Part shown: positions 55,430-64,000 of the stretch, one piece after another | How positions within the stretch are numbered: position 1 is the stretch's first letter | How the letters are laid out: every line of letters starts with the position of its first letter | Made by a program: the position numbers and the translations under genes | Assembly (NCBI GenBank): GCA_021234155.1 | Contig: JAJEKV010000344.1 | Location: forward strand, 62,001 to 126,000 | Direction of reading: 5' to 3' | Length of the DNA: 64,000 bases | Source of the DNA: Isoetes taiwanensis | Taxonomy: Eukaryota > Streptophyta > Lycopodiopsida > Isoetales > Isoetaceae | Notes under the pieces: generated by a model | Databases searched by the model: none | Seen by the model: only the letters and a program-made list of their open reading frames with translations | What the model was told of the DNA's origin: nothing

Positions 55430-56830
55430 CACCGGTGTTGTTGGAAACCACACTTGGCCGCCCACGCTCTCTAAGACAAACGGCCTTGTACTTATGTAGA
55501 TTGATCATGCAGTTCGAGGGCCCTTGTCTCTTGCCGAGAAGCAAATGCTGCGGAGAGAGGCTAATCTTTGTCTCAACTATGAAGGAACTGATCATAATGC
55601 TCGTGGATGTCATGTTAAGCGTCCAAACCAGTTAGAAAACTCCAGGGACCAGTGTGAGTAGTAGGAGTCTCTTGATGACTGGTCAACATTTCTCAGACTC
55701 CTTCCACATGTATTGAAGGCTATATTCGCTGCTCCGGCCCCCTGCTCCAGCTCGGCTCACGCTCATGCTCATGTTCCTACTCCTACTCTTATCCTTGCTT
55801 CTGTCTAAGCTCATGTTCCTATGGAACCTTCATCCCAGTCATGCCTTCAATTCCATATCTCAAAGACTTCTCTGTACAAGTTTATTAGATCTAGAAAGCA
55901 AGATTCCGGCTCAATATTTTCAATTCAAGTCCATCCTTCGACTAGCTCTGTTTCAGTGATGTCCGCCCCTGTCCTTGCTAATAAGTGCAAGAATTTTGCT
56001 GATGCTTTTGACAAGTAAAAGCCAGCAAGCTTTCGGAACATCATCCCTATGACTGCCCCATTGATCTCCAGTCAGAGATGAACCCACCATATGGCCTTAT
56101 CTATGGCTTTGTTACCAACAGAGTTGGAGGTTTTGCGGACCTATATCGAGGAAAGTCTTGCGACTGGGTTTATTTGACATTCTTAGCACCTACAGGGGCT
56201 TCCATATTCTTCGTCTCCAAGAAGGAAGGTTCTTTGTTGTTGGTTGTAGATTACCACGGCCTTAATAAGATCACTGAATGCAATCGATATTATCGATATT
56301 TCCTTTCTCTGATTCCAAAGTTACTTGAGCGATTGTAAGGCGCACAATACCTCACCAAGATTGATCTTCGAGGCACCTATAGTCGTATTTGGATTAGGAA
56401 AGGTTAAGACATCATTCTAAATTCGGTACCGCCATTTTGACTACACTATCATGCTCCTCGGCCTTACTAATGCTCCAACAGTTTTTTGGCACATGGTCAG
56501 AAGGTCCCTCAGAGGCTATGGGAACATGGACTTTATGCCGAGCTGGAGAAGTGTCGGTTTTAGTAGGGTAATATTGAGTTTGCTACTATCAGATCACTCC
56601 CCATGGAGTCTCTATGGATGCTGCAAAGGTCATCACTATTTCGTAGTGACTATACACAGCCCTCAATGCCATAAGCTTGAAAAAAATGACATTTTAAACC
56701 TTCTCTGTCTTCATTTGAGCAATTATTTTTCTTATGCACTCCAACTCAGCTCGATTTTGGCTCTGGACTATCGGCTCATGGATTGGAACTGTAAAACAAG
56801 ACTTCTCTAATCAAGGTCAATTTTTTTGTT
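55430..56830 (+). pseudogene. Ty3/gypsy retrotransposon remnant (gag knuckle and reverse transcriptase)
   Basis: At about 55540-55630 a frame reads KQMLRREANLCLNYEGTDHN and ends HNARGC. This is a zinc knuckle (CX2CX4HX4C) with its second Cys changed to Tyr. After about 400 bp comes a pol segment: HHPYDCPIDLQ (about 56040), NPPYGLIYG, then TGASIFFVSKKEGSLLLVVD and YHGLNKIT (about 56195-56275), PLIP-like LSLIPKLLERL, and LTKIDLRGTYSRIWIRKG (about 56350-56405). LLGLTNAP (56454) matches the family's PFGLTNAP. The protease between, the YXDD box and the integrase are not seen. Stops and shifts are frequent. The HPYDCPIDL and DYRGLNKIT style is more familiar to me from fungal, animal and Tcn1-like chromoviruses than from typical angiosperm gypsy elements. 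Confidence 0.8.
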
Positions 56831-58770
56831 TGATATTATATCTATTTCTCATTACAAGTTACCGGTGCATTATCATAGAATCCATGAGCTACAGTGTCAA
56901 GATTATTTTCTGTCCTTTTAACAAGAGGCTGCTTTTTTTACAGTGTTTCCATGGAGTGCTTTTACAAAAGCAAAGTGACATGAGGTTTTGATTCAAAAGA
57001 AAGTTTTGCCATTAACAATCTGAGGATATTTCACATATTTTTTCTTTCACTCTAAATGTTTTAGCATGCGACACAAACATACAAATGTTCTCTCTTTTAA
57101 GGTGAGCCATTGGTCTAATCTTGAAGATGATTGTATGGAAACCTTGATGCACATGTTTAAATTGCAAAAATTGAAGCTTCATGGCATACTAAAAAAGCAT
57201 ATTCAATATTACTTCCCACTATGCAAAAAGCTAGAGTGCAAGAAATAGATTATATATAGAATTATTACAAGGTTTAATAGCTGACGACGTGTACTTTTCG
57301 AGGAACAGATGTGGGTGTTGATATGTACTGCATGATATTTGTTATCATTCTTCCTGTTCATATTCTAACTACCAATTTCGTATGCATTTGATACTATCCT
57401 ACAAAATTTGTACTATTTTGGGAGCGTTTGATTTGTTTTTCTCCCATCTTTTTTATGCTTACATAGAGTGATGCAGACATTGAATTTTGAATCTAAATGT
57501 TGTTTCATTGGCTGAGGTTGGGTTGGCTATATCATCCTTCTGAAATTGGTCAAATCTATGCAAATTTGCACGTCTCACCAATTTGTTATGGTGTGCTTTA
57601 CTAGCGATGTCATTTATTGTGACCCGCAATTCGTGTTGTAGACGATTATAATCATGGTGGTTTGATTTGGCATTGAGAACCAAAGTCAATTACACTGCAT
57701 TGATAAATCCATTTTAAACATTTGTCTCCAAAAGGTGATTCAGTTTTCATTTCCTATTTTCTCTCTTTTATTATTTTACTTAATGGCCTTTGGATGAAGG
57801 CACTGGAGCTCGGGCTCTCTACTTAGAGTTTCCTTTATTCTTTCAGAAATAGATAATAGCTAAAAGTCTATTACGCTGTCTCAAATAGCTTCTTTGAACT
57901 TTGGGATGAAAGAAAGTCTTGAATCCTTAATGCACTAAAATAACTCAACTATAGCCCCTGCATCTCCGCTCAATCATTTGAAGCACCTTTTGTTACCAAC
58001 CCTATGACGCCTACCAGCTTTCCTGAATTGTCTAGTTGACTTTTAACAATCATAGAGTTGCTTATTTATATTCCTTATTTGTGTTGAAATATATATTTTG
58101 AACGGACCAGTCCTTCAACATCTAAACCTTTCTTACAATTCTAGCCTATCCACATATCAATTTTATATTAGCAAAATACGATTTGGATGAGTTTATATTG
58201 TTAGATTTAGAATTTAAGAGCAAATCTAACCAATCCAAACAAATCAACCAAACTAAGTGCCTAGGTATCTTTCAGACCTTCCCAAAGCCTTTGGTTGTGC
58301 CTTTGTACGAGTTTTTCTTTTTTCTTTTTTAATTGAATGACTTCACCTATTACCAAAAGGGCTTTCACTTCACCATGTCTCAGTCGCAGCTACATGGAAT
58401 CAATTTTTAGGCCTTTAGAACTACCAAAGGACCATGTAGAGAATCGGCTTGAGGAATAGATTGGGTTATTCCAACGTGTGGTGAATAGGATTGGACTATA
58501 TGGCTTACATACTTATGGCTGCTCTATGTCTTGTGCACCATATGACATGGTAGTGTATGTGAAAATTCTCCTTCGTTTTGTCCTTTGAAAAACAACAGAA
58601 TTCTTACTTTAAAATAGTACAAATTGACATATATAAGGAAGAGATGCAGGAGGATCAAGTAATACATATATAACTCCTGATTCATTTAGCAAGAAGAGGT
58701 TGGACCTTGGACATGGTAAGTTTGGCATAAATATGTGAAGGCCAAGCATGAGGGCACTGAAACTAATATT
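56831..58770. other. No recognisable gene
   Basis: AT-rich DNA. It may contain the decayed rest of the gypsy element, but no RNase H or integrase motif is visible. Confidence 0.45.
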
Positions 58771-59596
58771 CTATCTTCCTCGTAAGGCAGAAAAAGGCCC
58801 TTGAGTGCTACTAGCAGCAGAAGTATCAGGGATGCTGGGAGAAGACGCGGTGCTAATGAAGGATCTGGATCCGCCGGCTTGTTTGGAAATGAAACAATCC
58901 CTCAGCATTTGTTGTTGAGGAAGAGGCATGCGCTGCAGCGGTACTGTGCCTTGAAGCATTTTAGAAACAACAGACATGCAAGGCCGTTCAGAGGGGGCCA
59001 ATTGCACACACAGAAAAGCAACCTCCATCACTCTTTTGGCTTGGGTCTTATCCACAGAATTTTGAATAGCGCGGTCTACAATATCATACGGAAAAAAATC
59101 TTCTCTCTCACACATTGCCAGTGCATTTGCAAGTTCTGATCCTGGGATATCTGCAATTCCTTGCCCTGCAATAATCTCTAGCAGAATAATACCAAAGCTG
59201 TACACGTCCATCTTCTCGTTTAGACCTGCACCCATGAAGCACTCTGGAGCAATATAATGAGGTGTTCCTCTGATGGTTTGTGTCATGGTCATGGCTTGAT
59301 CCCTTTCCAGCAGCCTGGATAGACCAAAATCAGCAACTTTGGGATCAAATCTGGCATCTAGAAGTATGTTTTGAGGCTTTAGATCTAAATGAAGAACCCT
59401 GTTTCTGCATTGATCATGAAGGTAAATAATGCCAGAAGCAACTCCAGTAATGATATTGAACCTTTTCTCCCAGCTTAAAGGACGATTTATGTTGTTGAAG
59501 ATCCAATTGTCTAGTGAACCATTCACCATGTATTCATAGATTAGAATTCTGTGAGATTTCTCATTGCAGTGGCCAATAAACTCAACTAAATTCCGG
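58771..59596 (-). pseudogene. Receptor-like kinase copy 3, C-terminal part
   Basis: The frame is open on the minus strand from about 59596 (RNLVEFIGHCNEKSHRILIY) to the stop at 58771, although the first Met is at 59529. It holds the second half of a serine/threonine kinase. The HLDLKPQN catalytic loop, intact DFG (VADFGLSRL), an activation segment with TQTIRGTPHYIAPE, MDVYSFGIILLEII and a Ser-rich tail are all present. Unlike copies 1 and 2, the C-lobe catalytic residues are canonical. Homology stops abruptly at 59596, where a hAT terminus (CAGGG) begins. Coding appears to resume beyond 63901, so the gene was split by insertion. The closest family by motif is the SD2-5-like group of S-domain receptor kinases. 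Confidence 0.85.
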
Positions 59597-59910
59597 CAGG
59601 GAAAATTTTAAGACCCCAAAATTTCTTTACCCTCAGAATAGACATGCCTATTTACTTGGTGTAGAGCACTTTGACCCTTTGTACTTCTGGCGAATCTTTC
59701 AAAATAATCTACTAAAAAGTTTATATAGATATGGCAAAAGTTTTATAAGTATTTAGTGCTCGGGATTTTCGTTTGGCGATTTAAAATTAAGATCATATCC
59801 AATAGAATGATTATATATTGCTGATTTTTGGCATTTCCTGGACAAAATTTTTCAAGTTCGAAGTGCATAAAGTAGCACAAAGCTTTTACAACAGCATAAA
59901 AGAAAATATA

Positions 59911-62603
59911 TCATCCCAATGACCATACATTATCCTCTTCATCAACATGGTTTGTACATTCTCCACTCTCTTTTGCTGTAACCATAGGTGTTTTGCTTGT
60001 AGTTGCATTCTCTCTTATAAGCATGGAAGCCCCTCGACGCTTACAATCTTCATTCCAAAGCTCAAATGCCCTTTCGTAAGGGAAGCTATCCAACTTATGG
60101 CTTGAACTATAAAATCTTAAAGTCAAATCCAAGTTGTTGTCAAGTCGATTTAAGTAATTTATTCTTGATGAAACTCATGTTCTTTGAAACATCGCTCATC
60201 TTCTACACTTCCAAGTATCATACACAAGCACAAATCAGCCCGGTTTAAAATATTACGAGATTGCCACTTTCAAAACATTGTTTGAATTAATTACGCCATA
60301 AGCGTGTGGATGCTCAAAGTCTTGTGGATCTTCCAATTGTGGATATTGTTGATACATAGTGCGACCAAATACTTTGGCTTGTCCTTTCAACATCTCCCAA
60401 TCAAGTAAACCCTCTATCTTTTACGAACCAATATACTTTGGGCAGCAAAAGCTTGCTCTAATTACTTCCATCTTTTTACTAAAATTACGCCAACTTGACC
60501 TCAACACTTTGAATATTGTTCCAAAAATGTGGGAAGACAACACCTAAAGCATCAAGAACATCCCTTGGTGGAAATCGTGTCCTCGGCTCACTTACTAGAT
60601 TAGCACATACACGTACATTGTATTTAGAAAGTAGAGATTAAAATAACATGCATATTTAAAGCAAAGAGCATGAAAAACTATAAACCTTGTCGCATACCTG
60701 TTTTCATATCATCCTTAACCTTGTCAATCAAAAGATGAAAATCACATTCTTGTACATCAACACGCCTTTTTGTAGTTGCCTCTTCCACATTCCTTTCTAA
60801 AATACAAAGGAATTAATTCACCCGTCACACTAATGCACAACTTGCCACCGCATCATACTTTAGAGCACTTCCATTCTTTGCCTATATTTACCATGTTATT
60901 CCACAAAGCAAAATCATCTTCATGTCTTTTTAAAACATGTTATACCAAAGAATATGATCATGCATATAAGTTTTCAATCTCACGTTCAACATCTTTCCTT
61001 GTCTCGGTATATTCAGGGAATAGTGATTTGCCTCTCTTGAGACACCTTCATCAAATAATTTAGCTTGGCTAACAATGGTTTTACCTTTGCAAAAAGTGTA
61101 AGCATTGTTTCACAATTGACATTAACTTGGAGCAACTTCAGAAAAGCCTTAAGAGATGTGTTATTATCTTCATCGGTTAAATAAAGCTCATTGGCCAAAC
61201 CAATCAATGAGACATACTCCTCACATAACCTTTTAATAGGCCCATACAATGATATCCATCTAGTAGCAACATCTTTTAGCATTTTGTTGCCATCAATAAT
61301 ACCAACAAACAAACTCCTTGAAAGCGGATGACCTTTGTGGACTCTTGCAAAAAACTTATATGATGCATGAACAAGAAACTCAACTCTACTCACGTTTTGT
61401 GAATTAGAGAGCGTTTTGTAGGCTAAGTTTGTCCTATGAGACATGCGATTGTATAACATTCATGTAAGGAGCCAAATTGTCTTGAAGTCTTATATGCCCA
61501 AAAACTGTTCTCTTTCCTTGCATGACGGTAGCGCCATCTGCTCCAAAGCATATCATCTTCTTTGCAAGATCAAGTGGCGACAATCCAGTAACATTATCCA
61601 AGCATTCTTTTACCACATTAAACAAAGTTTCTGCCACAGAATCAGTGCCAAGCTTCCGGATTGCTAAAAAATAAGAGACACGTTGAAAATTGACAACATT
61701 ATAAAGATGCATTGCCATCCAAGAAGTGTTGTCTCTTGCTGTGACTTCATCTAATGATAAGGATAAGAAAGTAGAGGCCTTTACCACATTTTGAAGTTCA
61801 AGTTTTAGAACTTCACCCATGAAATTAGCAAGCTCCCAACCAGCAGTCTCACTCCAATGTCTCATAGGGCAGCCACGAATTTTTTCTGCCAAGAACAGAT
61901 CTAACATGCAAGGGTAGTCACCCATTGGTTTTCCTTTAGACAACAAATGGAATATAACCCGCATTTGAACAACCTTTGCATCAAACGATTTTGTATCAGC
62001 TCTAGAAAAGATGGAATGAATAGGAGTGGTCTTTCTTGCAATTTGTTCTACCAGCAACAAATTTTTCTCATAGCCTTTTAAAAACTTCATGTGCTTATTT
62101 TTTGGATCATATGTGATATGCTCTACAAGCTTCCCATCTATTCCTTTCACCATTTGTGATAATTTACCATGATGCTTAACAATGGTATCGTACTTGCATT
62201 GAAAACGGATAGTTCTATTCAAAGCATGTGTGCATACTTTACACTTCACCCACTCTACACCATCTGCATCAATAAGCTGTTCAATGTAAGGGAACTCTTC
62301 TAACCACTCAATTCTAAATGTGCGACCAATAACAAATGCATTTTTCAATTTCTTCCTTTGATTGGACTTATTTGAATCATCCCCATCATTCAATCCCCTC
62401 TTTTGACCAGATTTAACTGAACCAATATCTTCATTAGAATCACCTTTGTCATTAGAGTCGTCATCATCCTCGACATATTGGCGCTCATCAAAATAACTGC
62501 CTTCATCTTCTTCATCGGTACTTATTTGTATATTCTCATCACAAAATGCATCCTTACTCTTGCTTGAGAAGTCATGCAAGGTCCATTGTCGTTGAGGAGC
62601 CAT
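59911..62603 (-). pseudogene. BED-type hAT transposase, frameshifted
   Basis: The first frame (62603-61434, 389 residues) has a Lys/Asp/Ser-rich N-terminus and a BED-like finger (VKCKVCTHALNRTIRF...KHHG, about 119-147). It continues with RNase H-like fold motifs: LSLDEVTARDNTSWMAMHL (first acidic residue) and CFGADGATVMQGKR (second). At QSHVS the frame breaks (2-bp loss or 1-bp gain). It continues in another frame as SHRTNLAYKTLSNSQNVSRV (61459-61013) with KMLKDVATRWISLYGPIKRL. Beyond, decayed C-terminal pieces are readable: LFPEYTETRKDVEREIENLY near 61005, then DFALWNNMVNIGKEWKCSKV, PRDVLDALGVVFPHFWNNIQ and a tail ending at 59911. It resembles the ZNF862/KIAA1586-like hAT group found in many eukaryotes. 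Confidence 0.8.
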
Positions 62604-63884
62604 GGATAATCTACAATAGAGACAAAAAGATATTTATCAAACCGAGAAGGTTGGACTACCACATCAAGAACATAGCTTGCACTTTGCATGTTTTTCCAAT
62701 TTTAAAGACTAAAATTTAATATTTATATTATCAACACAAATATTATGGTACAAGATGCATGCATCCCATCTAAAAGGGTAATGCAACCCCTAATTTGTGA
62801 TCAAGATTCCTTCTACAGTAACAATAGCATGCATGTATAAACAGGTTCACAATAGATATGGTGCACAAAGAGCTTCGAGATACTCATTTGCTAATATGGA
62901 GAGACCTATGCATTCACACGTGACTTAGAGTTTTCATTTCTTACAAGTTACAAGCTTTACTTTAAATGTCATTACAATCTCCTTACAAGATCTACTTTAA
63001 ATACAATAAAATAAGAGCTACATTAAATGGTGGGCTCACGATATCCAACTTCTACTTTGTTTTGAAGAAGGCACATCAATAGTAAATATCCTTACAAGGC
63101 TACAATAGTCTAAAGCATTAATGGTTCTATATAAAATGGTAAATAAATAAGGTAACTTTACCATTTCTATGGCTCAAGCACATCGTTTTCTAAACGTCTT
63201 AATCACCTCATTCCCTACACGATTCTTACAAGCTTTGTCCAAAAAAAAAAGCCTAAGAGCAATAAAAAATGGACAATGATTTCTATGGCACGTCTTCTCA
63301 TACATATCTAGGTCACGTATATGCTTGTAAGCTATATTCTAATGCACAAAGAGCAAAAGACTATATAAAAAATGGTAAATCGATGGGAATACCTTACCAC
63401 TTTCAGCTTTTATAGAGACAAATCGGATCAGAAAAGGAGCTTCTGAATATATTGTTTTTGAGGAGGTCACATCATTCCTTGTGAGCATATAACCAACCCT
63501 TACATGGATTCCTGCAAGTCAAAACAGATAAACATTATTATATCTTTTGGTGATGCGATAGGAATAGCAAGCAAGGCGTTTTGCATATGCCTTTACCCTA
63601 ACGTCAAGAGCACATAAAAATTTGGCGAATCCTTTTTAAAACACCCTCGCTTCTATATCTATGGCGAAATAAGCATATGGTGAACTCCAACTCTGCAGCA
63701 GCGTCTGGTGATTCCTCTTTGCTCCTAGGGGGATAGAATTCCAAAATGCGAAAACCATAGTGCGGAAAATAAGTCCGCTTTTATGTTTGGCGATTTTTAT
63801 TTTTTTCATAGGCGAGAGGTCATTAAAAATTCGGGCCAAGGTTTTTACAAAAACCCAAAAAAATCGCCTTTTACGAAAATTCGC
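62604..63884. other. 5' non-coding part of the hAT element
   Basis: AT-rich DNA upstream of the transposase start with no supported frame. It would hold promoter and subterminal sequence. TTTGGCGATTTTTAT (about 63786-63800) has a counterpart near the left end (TTTGGCGATTTAAAA, 59772-59786). Confidence 0.5.
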
Positions 63885-63901
63885 TCTTAAAATTTTCGAT
63901 G

Positions 63902-64000
63902 TATTGATTGATGAATCATTTTCAAGACGGAGATTTCAAGCGACCTACTATTCTTTGGCGGGGCTTGAAGACTTTGATAGTTTGTGATCAGATCCCTCCT
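63902..64000 (-). pseudogene. Receptor-like kinase copy 3, N-lobe fragment at window edge
   Basis: On the minus strand the last bases before the hAT end read SLEISVLKMIHQSIH. This is equivalent to the alpha-C region of copies 1 and 2 (SAEISTLSCMHH, SVEISTISQMLH) and is followed, across the transposon, by RNLVEFIGHC. Just upstream, in a shifted frame, is TIKVFK, equivalent to TVKVLK with the beta-3 Lys. The gene probably continues past the window end, and one frameshift may already be present. Confidence 0.6.

Larger units (their letters stand above)
59597..63901 (-). mobile_element. hAT element, 4.3 kb, inserted in receptor kinase copy 3
   Basis: The left end reads CAGGGAAAATTTTAAGA (59597-59613). 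Read inward, the right end reads CATCGAAAATTTTAAGA (63901-63885), 15 of 17 identical. Inside lies a BED-type hAT transposase on the minus strand. Kinase coding sequence abuts both ends, which independently supports the limits. I could not find a matching 8-bp target duplication: AATTCCGG on the left, TATTGATT on the right. Either it has decayed or the right limit is off by some bases. Both subterminal zones share TTTGGCGAT phrases. Confidence 0.65.

Overview
The window looks like nuclear DNA of a seed plant, most likely a gymnosperm. The plant assignment rests on receptor-like kinases with EGF/PAN-type ectodomains, a plant-type nuclear tRNA-Ile(AAU), ABCC-transporter remnants and plant transposon superfamilies. 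The gymnosperm guess is inference, from very low gene density and many old, nested, decayed elements. I recognise one apparently intact protein gene, a receptor-like pseudokinase at 46940-49243 (minus), and one near-intact tRNA gene at 45894-45967 (plus). Almost everything else is mobile or broken.

Layout. 1-2971: the 3' part of a CACTA (En/Spm-like) element, with a broken acidic C-terminal coding region, a 12-bp-periodic subterminal array and a CACTA terminus at 2971. 2975-4760: two copies of an unknown dispersed repeat; a third lies inverted at 15580-16880. 4866-7185: a decayed paralogue of the receptor kinase. 7200-12100: no intact gene, with one coiled-coil gene fragment. 12508-14814: a pogo-like transposase pseudogene split inside its helix-turn-helix by an 844-bp repeat (family E). 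17371-24873: a non-autonomous copia-type LTR element (LTRs, PBS, PPT, 5-bp target duplication) whose 3' LTR is split by about 5.1 kb of low-complexity and palindromic DNA. 25239-27980: a non-autonomous hAT-type element with an 8-bp target duplication. 30073-38180: strongly T-rich, unclassified repeat DNA bounded by family E ends. 40010-44915: tRNA-derived SINE-like repeats into which a 3.4-kb block of ABCC-transporter pseudogene was inserted; about 1 kb of that block is inverted-duplicated into a giant hairpin. 55430-56830: a Ty3/gypsy remnant. 58771-64000: a third receptor kinase split in its N-lobe by a 4.3-kb hAT element that carries its own broken BED-type transposase.

How the parts relate. 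The three kinases belong to one local family, all on the minus strand. Copies 1 and 2 share even their upstream DNA, so they are a segmental duplicate pair. Copy 2 keeps an open frame and a TATA motif, and copy 1 has lost both. Both have a His in place of the DFG Asp and no glycine-rich loop, so the family contains pseudokinase receptors. Copy 3 has the canonical C-lobe catalytic motifs but is interrupted.

No clearly new multi-gene system is visible. The best candidates for something unusual are the ABCC inverted repeat (a possible source of double-stranded RNA), the pseudokinase receptor pair, and the LTR element carrying an unrecognised 205-residue reading frame. All repeat boundaries and similarities were judged by eye, without database searches.
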